Shown: positions 45,560 to 54,338 of the stretch, piece after piece | How positions within the stretch are numbered: the stretch's first letter is position 1 | Layout of the letters: every line of letters starts with the position of its first letter | Assembly: GCA_903642215.1 (NCBI GenBank) | Contig: CAHJWG010000010.1 | Location: forward strand, 62,001-126,000 | Source: Sphingobacteriaceae bacterium | GTDB lineage: Bacteria; Bacteroidota; Bacteroidia; Sphingobacteriales; Sphingobacteriaceae | Direction of reading: 5' to 3' | DNA length: 64,000 nt | Program-made: the position numbers and the translations under genes | The notes under the pieces: generated by a model | Database searches by the model: none | What the model was told of the DNA's origin: nothing | Seen by the model: only the letters and a program-made list of their open reading frames with translations

Positions 45560-46441
45560 ATGTTGGAAGAATTTGAAGCAAGCACTTCAGCAAAAAAAAC
45601 AAAAACGATTTATATTTCTACCGTTATCAGCATTGCGATGGTACTGCTGATGGTTGGTTTGCTGGGTTTGATTTTGGTGCACGCGCATAATTTATCACGT
45701 TATGTAAAGGAAAACATCGTGCTTAATATTATTGTGGATGATGCCGCCCGCGAAACCGATATTTTACAGCTGCAAAAACAGCTCGACGTTAATCCGCAGG
45801 TAAAACAAACCCAATATATTACCAAAGAACTGGCCGCCCGCAACCTGCAAAAAGATATGGGCGAAGATTTTATCAAGTTTTTGGGTTACAACCCGCTGCT
45901 ATCTTCCATCGATGTTTACATGAAAGCAGATTTTGCCAACAACGCTAACATCACCAGGTTTAAAGCCGAACTCATTAAAAATCCATTGGTAAAAGAAGTA
46001 ATTTACCAGCAATCGCTGGTGGATTTGATGAATGATAAAATTTATTCCATCAGTATTGTAATTTTAGGATTTGCAGGCATTTTCCTGATCGTTTCGGTTG
46101 CATTGATTAACAACACCATCAGTCTGGCTATTTATTCACAGCGTTTTTTAATCAAATCGATGCAACTGGTTGGCGCAACCAAAGGCTTTATCCGCTGGCC
46201 GTTTGTTGGTTTTGCACTGCTGCATGGTTTGCTGGGCGGCTTTATCGCCATCATTTTACTCATCGGCTGTTTGTATTTAGGTTACCGCGAAGTGCCGGAT
46301 TTAATCCTGCTGCGCAACTATTACGAATTCGGGATCATCTTTTTAGGAATAGTTGGCCTGGGCATGTTTATCTCCGGTTTCAGCACTTTTCTGGCGGTAA
46401 ACAAATTTTTACGTTTAAAACTTTACGATCTTTACAGATAA
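45560..46441 (+). CDS. ftsX: cell division protein FtsX
   Basis: Inner-membrane partner of the FtsE ATPase, controlling cell-wall hydrolases at the septum. 293 aa from ATG 45560 (an in-frame TTG at 45554 also exists). Cytosolic N-terminus, TM1 (TVISIAMVLLMVGLLGLILV), an external domain with VDDAARETDILQLQKQL and NPLVKEVIYQQ, then three membrane segments with the FtsX permease motif NNTISLAIYSQRFLIKSMQLVGATKGFIRWPF. The usual Bacteroidota partner ftsE is not here. First gene of the operon; a one-mismatch dispersed word is within its codons (45990-46001). Confidence 0.92.
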   Translation: MLEEFEASTSAKKTKTIYISTVISIAMVLLMVGLLGLILVHAHNLSRYVKENIVLNIIVDDAARETDILQLQKQLDVNPQVKQTQYITKELAARNLQKDMGEDFIKFLGYNPLLSSIDVYMKADFANNANITRFKAELIKNPLVKEVIYQQSLVDLMNDKIYSISIVILGFAGIFLIVSVALINNTISLAIYSQRFLIKSMQLVGATKGFIRWPFVGFALLHGLLGGFIAIILLIGCLYLGYREVPDLILLRNYYEFGIIFLGIVGLGMFISGFSTFLAVNKFLRLKLYDLYR

Positions 46442-46445
46442 AATA

Positions 46446-46679
46446 ATGGCACTAAAAAACACAGAAACAGAAGTTAAGCCTTCGCATTTTGTATTTAATA
46501 AAAGTAATTACCGCTGGATGCTGATTAGTATGGCCGTAGTTGTAATCGGCTTTTTGCTGATGACCGGCGACACTGATATTTACGATTTCCGCAAAATTGT
46601 ACTGGCACCAATTGTGGTTCTGGCCGGTTTCGGATTAGGTTTTTATGCGATCCTAAAAAAACCTGACCACAAAGCATGA
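46446..46679 (+). CDS. DUF3098 membrane protein
   Basis: 77 aa with two membrane segments ([16 protein letters not shown] and [20 protein letters not shown]) joined by the conserved [11 protein letters not shown]. This exact layout is DUF3098, nearly always between ftsX and uppP in Bacteroidota. Four bases after ftsX, and its stop overlaps the uppP start (ATGA). Function unknown; context suggests envelope growth. Confidence 0.88.
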   Translation: MALKNTETEVKPSHFVFNKSNYRWMLISMAVVVIGFLLMTGDTDIYDFRKIVLAPIVVLAGFGLGFYAILKKPDHKA

Positions 46680-47467
46680 ATCTAATTCACGTTATTATTC
46701 TGGCTGTTATCGAAGGTATTACCGAGTTTTTACCCGTTTCTTCTACAGGCCACATGGTTATTGCCAGTGCTTTTATGGGCATCGGAAAAAACGATTTTGT
46801 TAAACTGTTTGAGGTTTGTATTCAACTTGGTGCTATACTTTCCGTTGTTGTTCTCTACTTCAAACGATTTTTTCGCTCTATTGATTTCTACTTAAAACTG
46901 GTTGCAGGTGTAATTCCGGCTGTAATTGTTGGCGTTTTATTTAAAAAGAAAATTGATATTTTGCTCGAAAGTCCGCTTGTGGTAGCCATAATGCTGGTTG
47001 TTGGTGGTGTTATTTTGCTTTTTGTAGATGAATGGTTTAACAGGCCAACAGTTGACAAAGAAAAAGAAATTGATTACCCAACCGCGTTTAAAGTAGGTTT
47101 ATTCCAATGCCTTGCTGTAATTCCTGGCGTTTCCCGCTCTGCGGCAACAATTGTTGGTGGCATGAGCCAAAAACTTTCCCGTAAGGCAGCAGCCGAATTT
47201 TCGTTTTTCCTTGCCGTTCCAACCATGTTTGGTGCTACTGTAAAAGAACTTTGGGATTACCATAAACATCACACACAAATGTTTGATGGCGATCAAATTA
47301 AATACCTGCTGATTGGTAACATCATTGCTTTTGTGGTAGCTATGCTTGCCATTAAAACTTTTATTACTTATTTGGAAAAGAAAGGCTTTAAAATGTTTGG
47401 CTTCTACCGGATTTTAGCCGGATTGGTGCTGATTGCCTTGTATTTTACCGGACATTTAGCTGCATAG
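46676..47467 (+). CDS. uppP: undecaprenyl-diphosphatase
   Basis: Recycles undecaprenyl pyrophosphate for peptidoglycan and other envelope polymers; confers bacitracin resistance. 263 aa, multi-pass. Catalytic regions [15 protein letters not shown] near residues 13-27 and [14 protein letters not shown] near 150-163 are intact. Overlaps DUF3098 by four bases and is 11 bases ahead of truB. Confidence 0.96.
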   Translation: MNLIHVIILAVIEGITEFLPVSSTGHMVIASAFMGIGKNDFVKLFEVCIQLGAILSVVVLYFKRFFRSIDFYLKLVAGVIPAVIVGVLFKKKIDILLESPLVVAIMLVVGGVILLFVDEWFNRPTVDKEKEIDYPTAFKVGLFQCLAVIPGVSRSAATIVGGMSQKLSRKAAAEFSFFLAVPTMFGATVKELWDYHKHHTQMFDGDQIKYLLIGNIIAFVVAMLAIKTFITYLEKKGFKMFGFYRILAGLVLIALYFTGHLAA

Positions 47468-47478
47468 AAATCAATATT

Positions 47479-48204
47479 TTGCCTGATAAAAACAGCACGT
47501 TCAAAAATTTTAATTTCCCCGAAGGAGAACTTCTTTTAATTAACAAACCTTACAACTGGACGAGTTTTGATGTGGTTGGAAAAATCCGCAATTCGATGAA
47601 ACCGCTGAAATTAAAAGTTGGCCACGCCGGAACTTTAGATCCGTTAGCAACCGGTTTACTTATCGTTTGTACCGGAAAACTAACAAAGCAAATCGATACT
47701 TTCCAGGCAGAAGAAAAAGAATACACCGGCACGATGGTTCTGGGTGCCACAACGCCTTCTTACGATTTGGAAACCGAAGTTGACCAGATTTTCTCCTTGG
47801 AAGGAATTTCCGAAGAAAAGATAAAAGAAAATACGAAGCAGTTTTTGGGTGAGATTGACCAGTTTCCGCCGGCACATTCTGCCATCAAAATCAACGGCGA
47901 ACGTTTGTACGAAAAAGCCCGCCGCGGCGAAACAATAGAACGCCGAAGCCGAAAAGTAACAATTTCTGTTTTTGAAATCACACAGATCGAACTGCCGGAA
48001 ATCCACTTTCGTGTGGTTTGCAGCAAAGGCACATACATCCGTTCCTTAATACACGATTTCGGCGCAGCTTTGCAAAACGGTGCATTCCTTTCCAAATTAA
48101 CCCGAACCCGAAGCGGCAACTTCCACCTAAAAGATGCGTACGAAGTGATGGATTTAGTTAATCATATCCGTTCCCAAAAAACGGAAACCACGCCTGTTGG
48201 TTAA
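47479..48204 (+). CDS. truB: tRNA pseudouridine-55 synthase
   Basis: Makes pseudouridine 55 in the T-loop of tRNAs. 241 aa. Catalytic Asp in GHAGTLDPLATGLL near residues 49-62, preceded by INKPYNWTSFDVV; later PAHSAIKINGERLYEKAR and CSKGTYIRSLIHDFG. No ATG is available before residue 40, so the TTG at 47479 is the likely start. A one-mismatch dispersed word (47487-47498) covers codons 3 to 7. Its stop codon region starts the next dispersed copy. Confidence 0.95.
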   Translation: MPDKNSTFKNFNFPEGELLLINKPYNWTSFDVVGKIRNSMKPLKLKVGHAGTLDPLATGLLIVCTGKLTKQIDTFQAEEKEYTGTMVLGATTPSYDLETEVDQIFSLEGISEEKIKENTKQFLGEIDQFPPAHSAIKINGERLYEKARRGETIERRSRKVTISVFEITQIELPEIHFRVVCSKGTYIRSLIHDFGAALQNGAFLSKLTRTRSGNFHLKDAYEVMDLVNHIRSQKTETTPVG

Positions 48205-48248
48205 TACTTCTTTTATCACCTAAAAAATTAACCTGTTAAAAACAGCAT
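48204..48248. repeat. inverted pair of dispersed words between truB and ribF
   Basis: ATACTTCTTTTA (48204-48215, with arm CACCTAAAAAATT) faces TAAAAACAGCAT (48237-48248). The first base touches the truB stop; the last two overlap the ATG of ribF. Mixed pair: one GAAG form, one AACAG form. Confidence 0.9.
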
Positions 48249-49251
48249 GCATATTTACCACGACATCCGCGAATTTAAGCCGCTCCAAAATGCAGTAGTT
48301 ACGATCGGTACGTTTGATGGTGTGCATTTAGGGCATCGAAAAATAATTTCGCGTTTGCAGGAAGTGGCGCGGCAAACCGGCGGCGAAACGGTAATCCTCA
48401 CTTTTTTTCCGCATCCGCGGATGATTTTGCATCCGGAAGATCAGAATTTAAAACTGATTACCACCATTTCTGAAAAAGCAGATTTGCTGGCCGGTTTAGG
48501 CATCGATCATTTGATTATCACACCTTTTTCGCGCGATTTTTCTAATCTTTCTGCCGAAGAATATATCCGCGAAATGCTGGTGAATCGCATCGGCACCAAA
48601 AAAATTGTGATTGGTTATGATCATCGTTTCGGCAAAGATCGTAGCGGCGGATTAGCAGAACTGCAGCAATTTGCGCCGGTTTATGATTATCAGGTCGAAG
48701 AAATACCTGAACAGGATGTAAATGAAGTGGCCGTAAGTTCGAGCCGCATCCGCGTGGCCGTATTAAATGGCGAAGTAAGTTTAGCCAACCAGTTTTTAGG
48801 TTATGCTTTTTTTATCACCGGAAAAGTGATCCGCGGCGACCAGATCGGCCGTACAATTGGTTATCCAACGGCAAACCTTTTCATCGAAGAAAACTATAAA
48901 TTGATTCCTGCCGACGGGATTTATGCGGTGGAAGTTAGAGCGGAGAGGTTAGAGCGGCGAGCGGAAAATCAAAAAGACGACACCATGCTTCCCACTCCTG
49001 ATTCCGCGCTCCCCGCTCCCCAAACCCCGCTCCTCGGCATGGCTTACATAGGCCATCGCCCAACTATCAACGGTATGACACGCAATATTGAAGTGAATAT
49101 TTTTGATTTTAATAGCGATATTTATAACCAGACTTTGCAAATGAGTTTTCATGCTTTTATCCGGCACGACGTTAAATTTGCCGGCCTGGAGGAGTTGACC
49201 CGGCAGTTGGGCCGCGATAAAGAAAGCGTTCTTTCGTTTTTTAGCAGATAA
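48247..49251 (+). CDS. ribF: bifunctional riboflavin kinase / FAD synthetase
   Basis: Converts riboflavin to FMN and then FAD. 334 aa. N-terminal nucleotidyltransferase domain: TIGTFDGVHLGHRKI, TFFPHPR, IGYDHRFGKDR, and SSSRIRVA. C-terminal kinase domain: GDQIGRTIGYPTANL near 195-209, ending FHAFIRHDVKFAG. Between them, in the kinase domain, is a 30-residue insert (ERLERRAENQKDD, PTPDSALPAPQTP) encoded by GA/CT-rich palindromic DNA at 48936-49030. The stop codon lies inside a dispersed word. Confidence 0.95.
   Translation: MHIYHDIREFKPLQNAVVTIGTFDGVHLGHRKIISRLQEVARQTGGETVILTFFPHPRMILHPEDQNLKLITTISEKADLLAGLGIDHLIITPFSRDFSNLSAEEYIREMLVNRIGTKKIVIGYDHRFGKDRSGGLAELQQFAPVYDYQVEEIPEQDVNEVAVSSSRIRVAVLNGEVSLANQFLGYAFFITGKVIRGDQIGRTIGYPTANLFIEENYKLIPADGIYAVEVRAERLERRAENQKDDTMLPTPDSALPAPQTPLLGMAYIGHRPTINGMTRNIEVNIFDFNSDIYNQTLQMSFHAFIRHDVKFAGLEELTRQLGRDKESVLSFFSR
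48936..49030. repeat. GA/CT-rich palindromic insert inside ribF
   Basis: Left arm TTAGAGCGGAGAGGTTAGAG and GCGGCGAGCGGAA; right arm CCACTCCTGATTCCGCGCTC and CCCGCTCCCC. Translated in frame. Related to the leuS insert. Confidence 0.7.
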
Positions 49252-49260
49252 AAACAGTAT
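49249..49260 (+). repeat. dispersed word TAAAAACAGTAT overlapping ribF stop
   Basis: CGTTTTTTAGCAGA then TAAAAACAGTAT; its first three bases are the ribF stop codon. Confidence 0.85.
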
Positions 49261-49276
49261 CTTCCATTTCTAAATT

Positions 49277-50338
49277 ATGGCTTTGGAAAAACTGGATCTC
49301 GATAAACAAGAAAGTGAGTTTTTGGACGAAACCATTTCGCATTGGGAAAAGCAAGGTTTAATCGAACCCAACCTCGCCCAAAACCTGCGCAATAGTTACG
49401 ATGTTAAAGGCTTTGATTGGAAACGGCTGGCACAATATTCTTTTTGGGTAGCTTTATTTTGCGGCTTGATTGCCATCGCTTCGCTGATTATTGATGATAA
49501 AGTAATCCGCTGGCTACAGCAATTGTACAACACACCGGATATTTTAATCAGCTTGTTTTCAGGAGTTTTGGCTGCATTTTTATTCATCAGAGGCAGCAAA
49601 CTAAAAAAAACTGCCCCGCAGAAAGTATTTAGTAACGAAGCCATTATTTTCCTGGGCATCCTGTTTACCGCAAACTGCATCGCTTACTTGGGCAAAACTT
49701 TTGATAACGGTTCCGGCCATTACTCGCTGCTGTTTTTACTGTCGGTTTTTGTGTATGGTTTTATCGCCTACAAACTCAATTCGCACTTAATCTGGCTGTT
49801 TGCGCTGATTTCGCTCGGAAGCTGGTTCGGTACAGAAACCGGCTACCAAACCGATTGGCGGCATTACTTTTTGGGCATGAATTATCCGTTGCGTTTTGTA
49901 GTTTTCGGGGCAATATTGGTGGCCTTTTGTTTTGTGTTGAGGAAAAAACGCTGGCTGGAATACTTCCGGGAATTCACTTACATTATGGGTATGGCTTACC
50001 TTTTTTGCTCGTTGTGGCTGCTTTCCATCTTTGGTAATTTCGGTACGATTAACGATTGGCTGCACGTAAAACAGATCAGCCTTTTTTACTGGGCTATCAT
50101 TTCCATCGTTGTTTCCATTGCTTTCGTTCTGTACGGATTGAAAAAGAAAGATGAAGTTGCCCGCGAATTCGGCATCACCTTTTTACTCATCAACGTATAC
50201 ACGCGCTACACCGAATATTTGTGGGATAACATTAATAAAACCTTATTCTTCGCCATTTTGGGATTATCATTCTGGCTGATCGGACGGAAAGCAGAAAAGA
50301 TTTGGAACCTGGATAGTTTGAAAACGAAAACAGAATAA
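49277..50338 (+). CDS. multi-pass membrane protein (DUF2157-like)
   Basis: 353 aa. A cytosolic N-terminus with a short helical repeat-like region (SEFLDETISHWEKQGLIEPNLAQNLRNSY), then about nine to ten membrane helices (YSFWVALFCGLIAIASLII, ILISLFSGVLAAFLFI, AIIFLGILFTANCIAYLG, IISIVVSIAFVLYGL). The N-terminal helix pattern before a polytopic domain is the DUF2157 layout. Function unknown. 25 bases after ribF, probably transcribed with it. Confidence 0.72.
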   Translation: MALEKLDLDKQESEFLDETISHWEKQGLIEPNLAQNLRNSYDVKGFDWKRLAQYSFWVALFCGLIAIASLIIDDKVIRWLQQLYNTPDILISLFSGVLAAFLFIRGSKLKKTAPQKVFSNEAIIFLGILFTANCIAYLGKTFDNGSGHYSLLFLLSVFVYGFIAYKLNSHLIWLFALISLGSWFGTETGYQTDWRHYFLGMNYPLRFVVFGAILVAFCFVLRKKRWLEYFREFTYIMGMAYLFCSLWLLSIFGNFGTINDWLHVKQISLFYWAIISIVVSIAFVLYGLKKKDEVAREFGITFLLINVYTRYTEYLWDNINKTLFFAILGLSFWLIGRKAEKIWNLDSLKTKTE

Positions 50339-50400
50339 GACAATTTCCATCCGATTTTTAAAATAGTCTAAGCTTTAATTTAGCACCAATTTTATATCGA

Positions 50401-50412
50401 TAAAAGAAGCAT
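50401..50412 (+). repeat. dispersed word TAAAAGAAGCAT with A/T arm
   Basis: CCAATTTTATATCGA followed by TAAAAGAAGCAT in the convergent gap before the aquaporin stop codon. Confidence 0.85.
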
Positions 50413-50430
50413 TGTAATTAGAGCCGCAAT

Positions 50431-51306
50431 TTATTTTTCTTCGGAAGGGAAATCAGGAATAGCCATGCTGCCGAAAAGTTTCTCGCTCAAAACAAGTTTT
50501 CCTTCGGCATCAACCCCAAGTGATTTTTGCCAAACTTTAAAAAATTCTGTTGCCAGCAGCATCCCAAAAATAGGTGCTACAAAATAAACCCATAATTCTT
50601 TCCATTTCCCGGCAACAAAAGCACTGGCAAAAGAACGTGCCGGGTTCATACTCATCCCGGAATACGGCAATTCAAAAATCAGAAAAAGCGCAATTAATAA
50701 ACCTGCAATAACGCCGTTATACTTTTCCAGCTTTTTGGATGTAAGCACAAATAGAGTTGTAGCCACAAAAAGAAAGCTGATAATAAATTCTGCTATAAAA
50801 CAAGCACCTAAACTGTGCCAGGGTTTGGGTTTGGTGATGCTGTAATCAATCAGCGAATATTTAAAAAGCTGACCAACAGTCAGTTTTAACAGTAAAACCG
50901 CGATAATTGCACCTAAAAATTGGGCACCGAAATAAGCCCAAACATCTTTAGAACTAATTTTTTTAATCCGGTAAAACGCATAAGTGAGTATCGGATTGGC
51001 ATGCGCGCCGGATAATTTACCGATAGTTGAAGAGATCGCAAAAATGTAAATCCCCATCAATACGCCCAAAATAACGCTGCGCAAAACAGGGTGCACGGCC
51101 AGTTGCGTGTGTGCTACCGGTGAAGCCGGATGTTCTAAAAATATAGTTGTAAAAGCAGCAAGCAACACAAAACCGGCGATGGCCAAGGCTTCCATCACGT
51201 AAAAACTTAACTTAGATTGATTCATTTTGATTGATTTGGCTTCAACCAAAACGATTGTTCCGCTGATAGAAGTATCTTGCCCCGTATTAGTTTTGTTAGA
51301 AACCAT
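50431..51306 (-). CDS. aquaporin / MIP-family channel
   Basis: 291 aa, six membrane helices and two half-helices. First pore motif is NPI in AHANPILTYAF near residue 98 (variant of NPA); the second is intact NPA in GMSMNPARSFASAFVAG near 215. Arg after the second NPA (NPAR) is the selectivity-filter arginine. The 27-residue polar leader (VSNKTNTGQDTS) before MNQSKLSFYVMEAL is unusual, so the true start may be ATG 51225. Passes water or small solutes; the substrate cannot be assigned. Confidence 0.88.
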   Translation of the reverse strand: MVSNKTNTGQDTSISGTIVLVEAKSIKMNQSKLSFYVMEALAIAGFVLLAAFTTIFLEHPASPVAHTQLAVHPVLRSVILGVLMGIYIFAISSTIGKLSGAHANPILTYAFYRIKKISSKDVWAYFGAQFLGAIIAVLLLKLTVGQLFKYSLIDYSITKPKPWHSLGACFIAEFIISFLFVATTLFVLTSKKLEKYNGVIAGLLIALFLIFELPYSGMSMNPARSFASAFVAGKWKELWVYFVAPIFGMLLATEFFKVWQKSLGVDAEGKLVLSEKLFGSMAIPDFPSEEK

Positions 51307-51527
51307 TAAAATAATAAGCAGCGGATAGTTTCGCCTTCACGCTTGTATTTTTAATTTCTTTTTAACAATTTACCATCGCAGATTCTACAATGCTGTAAAT
51401 CATGTTTGTATCATTTGATTTTGGTAAAACAGGCTCTGATTTTGAGTTACGAAACCAACTATTTCAAAAATACATGCGTATAAAAATTAATAGTTAATAC
51501 TAATTTTATTCAAGCCGATTATAAAAA

Positions 51528-52439
51528 ATGGAAAAAGCTTACATCATCATGGCCCATAAAAATCCCGGGCAATTATATCGTTTAATAGACAGATTAAACG
51601 ACGGTGCTTCGGAATTTTTTATTCATATCGATAAAACAGCAGCCTTTGCCCCTTTTGAAATTATAAAAGAACTTGGTACAACAATTATTCATTTTGTTGA
51701 TCGTGCAGATTCTAAATGGGGCGGTTTTGGCTCTGTACAGGCATCACTAAACGGGTTGAAAGCTGTAAAAAATTCCCAAAAAAAGTTCGACAGGATTTTA
51801 TTGTTAAGCGGCCAGGATTATCCGATCAAGAGCAATCAATACATCGATAATTTTTTTAGCAACTCCCCGCATACTGTTTTTATCGACTATTTCCCGATAC
51901 CAAATTATTTAAAATGGCCGGGCAGCGACAACGGCGGCTTGTATCGTGTTTACAAATACTACTTCGGCCTTAAATGGTATCAGCTATTTTGTTCTAAATC
52001 ATTAAATTTATTATCCACTTATATTCCTCTTTTAAAACGAAAAATCCCGAACGAAATGAAACCTTTTGCAGGCTCACAATGGTGGAGCGGTGACGGATAT
52101 GCGTTGGATTATATTTTGGATTATGATGAAAAGCATCCCGAATACCGCGCTTTCCATCAACATACATTTGTACCGGACGAATTATATGTTCAAATGATTG
52201 TTGCCAATGCTACAGATGAAAATTTGGTAAAAAGTATTTTAAACAGCAACAAGCGTTTTATAATTTGGGCAGATGAACATGCTGCCCATCCAAACCTGCT
52301 TGGTAAAAACGATTTTGAAGCGATTTTAAATTCTGATGATTTGTTTGCCAGAAAATTTGACGAAAATACAGATGCAGAAATATTAGATTTGATTGACCGT
52401 GAAATTTTATTAACGCAACATGAACAAAAAGAAGTATGA
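51528..52439 (+). CDS. core-2/I-branching-type beta-1,6-N-acetylglucosaminyltransferase (GT14)
   Basis: 303 aa, no membrane anchor. GT14 features: AYIIMAHKNPGQLYRLIDRL at the N-terminus, FIHIDKTA, ILLLSGQDYPIKSN near 100-113, GSQWWSGDGYALDYI near 184-198, and FVPDELYVQMI with the acidic catalytic-region residues near 219. It transfers a sugar to a glycan of the envelope; the acceptor is unknown. Stands alone; its stop codon lies in a 19-bp hairpin. Confidence 0.88.
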   Translation: MEKAYIIMAHKNPGQLYRLIDRLNDGASEFFIHIDKTAAFAPFEIIKELGTTIIHFVDRADSKWGGFGSVQASLNGLKAVKNSQKKFDRILLLSGQDYPIKSNQYIDNFFSNSPHTVFIDYFPIPNYLKWPGSDNGGLYRVYKYYFGLKWYQLFCSKSLNLLSTYIPLLKRKIPNEMKPFAGSQWWSGDGYALDYILDYDEKHPEYRAFHQHTFVPDELYVQMIVANATDENLVKSILNSNKRFIIWADEHAAHPNLLGKNDFEAILNSDDLFARKFDENTDAEILDLIDREILLTQHEQKEV

Positions 52440-52467
52440 AGTTTTTTTAAAACTTCATACTTCTTTT
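52427..52467. terminator. 19-bp perfect hairpin, bidirectional terminator made from two dispersed words
   Basis: AAAAGAAGTATGAAGTTTT (52427-52445), loop TTT, AAAACTTCATACTTCTTTT (52449-52467). Each arm carries the dispersed word. It lies between convergent genes (GT14 and mqo), with A and T runs on both sides. Confidence 0.88.
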
Positions 52468-52492
52468 ATGCCTAAAAAATTGTTGTGTTAAC

Positions 52493-54004
52493 TTAAACTG
52501 TTTGCGGCACGGTTAAGCCCAAAATCTTGCTTGTTTCTGCCCTTAATTTTATGGCAAGTTCTGCCTCTTTTCCTAAAGCTTTACCGTACGACGGAATCAT
52601 TTCCTTCATTTTATTTTGCCATTCGGGCGTGTTGATTTTACTTTTGAAACATCTGCTTAACAAATCAAGCATGATTGAAACCGCAGTAGATGCGCCCGGC
52701 GATGCGCCCAGCAAAGCAGCAATACTACCGTCGGCGGCACTAACTACTTCCGTTCCGAATTCTAAAACGCCGCCTTTTACCGGATCATTTTTAATAACCT
52801 GTACACGCTGACCGGCCAATTCCAGTTCCCAGTCTTCCATTTTTGCCGTTGGTAAATATTCCTTCAAAGCATTTAAACGATCTTGCGGAGATTGCTTCAC
52901 CTGATCAATCAAATATTTGGTTAGCGGGATATTTTTAATTCCGGCAGCCATCATCGGTAAAATATTGGTGGCTTTGATAGATAAAGGCAAATCCAGATAA
53001 GAACCGCTTTTGAGAAATTTAGTGGAGAAACCGGCATACGGGCCAAAAAGCAGCTCGCGTTTGCCTTCAATCATACGCGTATCCAAATGCGGGACAGACA
53101 TCGGCGGCGAACCAACCGAAGCCTTGCCGTAAACTTTTGCCTGATGGCGTTTAATTACTTCTGGGTTTACGCATTTGAGCCATTGCCCGCTCACTGGGAA
53201 ACCGCCAAAACCTTTCCCTTCGGGGATGTTTGATTTTTCCAGCAAAGGCAAAGAACCGCCGCCGGCACCGATAAATACAAATTTGGCATTTACTTTTCTG
53301 TTATCTCCGGTTGCAAGGTTTTTTACTTTCAATGTCCACGAACCATCTTTATTTTTATCTAAAGAACGGATTTCGTGTTCAAACTCTAAGTCAACCCCGT
53401 TCATGGTTTTCAGCTGGTTAAACATCGCTTTGGTTAACGCGCCAAAATTTACATCGGTACCAATTTCCATGCGTGTGGCAGCAACTTTTTCGTTCGGGTC
53501 GCGGCCGTCCATCACCAGCGGCATCCATTCTGTCAACTGTTTTTTGTCATCAGAATAAGCCATCTCCCGGAACAAATGATTTTTTTTGAGTGCTTCGTAT
53601 CTTTTGCGCAGATATTCTACATTTTTTTCGCCCCAAACAAAACTCATATGCGGGATGCTTTTGATAAAACTGGGCGGATCAGATAAAAAACCCTGCTGCA
53701 CCAAAAAGCTCCAGAACTGCTTAGATTCCTCAAAAGACTCGGCAATTTTTACCGCTTTGTAAGTTTCAACCGAACCGTCCGGCAACTCCGGCGTATAATT
53801 GAGTTCGCAAAAAGCAGAATGGCCGGTTCCGGCATTGTTCCACGCATCAGAACTTTCGGCCGCGGCACCATCCAACCGTTCAAAAATCTGTATAGTTAAA
53901 TTTGGCTCCAGTTCTTTCAGCATTACGCCAAGCGTGGCGCTCATAATACCGGCACCAATTAAAATTACATCCGTATTTGCAGAAGTATTTTCAGAATTAT
54001 TCAT
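52493..54004 (-). CDS. mqo: malate:quinone oxidoreductase
   Basis: Membrane-associated FAD enzyme that oxidises malate to oxaloacetate and reduces quinone. About 500 aa. FAD-binding VILIGAGIMSATLGVML near the N-terminus, AWNNAGTGHSAFCELNY, GGGSLPLLEKSNIPEG, and the C-terminal AALLGASPGASTAV. ATG 54004 gives the usual MNNSENTSAN start; an upstream in-frame ATG at 54037 adds eleven residues. Monocistronic. Confidence 0.95.
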   Translation of the reverse strand: MNNSENTSANTDVILIGAGIMSATLGVMLKELEPNLTIQIFERLDGAAAESSDAWNNAGTGHSAFCELNYTPELPDGSVETYKAVKIAESFEESKQFWSFLVQQGFLSDPPSFIKSIPHMSFVWGEKNVEYLRKRYEALKKNHLFREMAYSDDKKQLTEWMPLVMDGRDPNEKVAATRMEIGTDVNFGALTKAMFNQLKTMNGVDLEFEHEIRSLDKNKDGSWTLKVKNLATGDNRKVNAKFVFIGAGGGSLPLLEKSNIPEGKGFGGFPVSGQWLKCVNPEVIKRHQAKVYGKASVGSPPMSVPHLDTRMIEGKRELLFGPYAGFSTKFLKSGSYLDLPLSIKATNILPMMAAGIKNIPLTKYLIDQVKQSPQDRLNALKEYLPTAKMEDWELELAGQRVQVIKNDPVKGGVLEFGTEVVSAADGSIAALLGASPGASTAVSIMLDLLSRCFKSKINTPEWQNKMKEMIPSYGKALGKEAELAIKLRAETSKILGLTVPQTV

Positions 54005-54167
54005 CGTATTTATTGAAGACAGTAAAGATACGTTCAAAATTTAAAAGCAACGGATTGAAAAATAGCCGGACCGAATTTGATCTGTAAATGACAAGCGCAT
54101 TTTTATCCTTGTTTCAACCTCAACAAAATTTAGTCTGATTTGATTTCAAAGTAGTTTTTGCATGCAG

Positions 54168-54212
54168 CTACTGTTTTTATGCAACAAAATTTTAGGTCGA
54201 TAAACAAAGCAT
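54168..54212. repeat. degenerate inverted pair of dispersed words
   Basis: CTACTGTTTTTA (54168-54179) faces AAAATTTTAGGTCGA plus TAAACAAAGCAT (54201-54212). One and two mismatches. It lies in the roughly 330-base divergent gap between mqo and the outer-membrane gene; nothing else seen there. Confidence 0.6.
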
Positions 54213-54329
54213 GCTGCTTTTTTCCAAAACCTACTATTCCGGCTTTTAGTATTTGTGATGATCGTTTTTAACATCATAATTACATAAATCTTAAACCGGA
54301 TTATGTAAAACGAGGTGTGCAGCTTTAGA

Positions 54330-54337
54330 TAATTTTG
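54330..54337 (+). promoter_or_regulatory. possible -7 element TAATTTTG
   Basis: Exact TAnnTTTG match ending one base before the first ATG (54339) of the outer-membrane gene; would give a nearly leaderless mRNA. Confidence 0.35.
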
Positions 54338-54338
54338 T

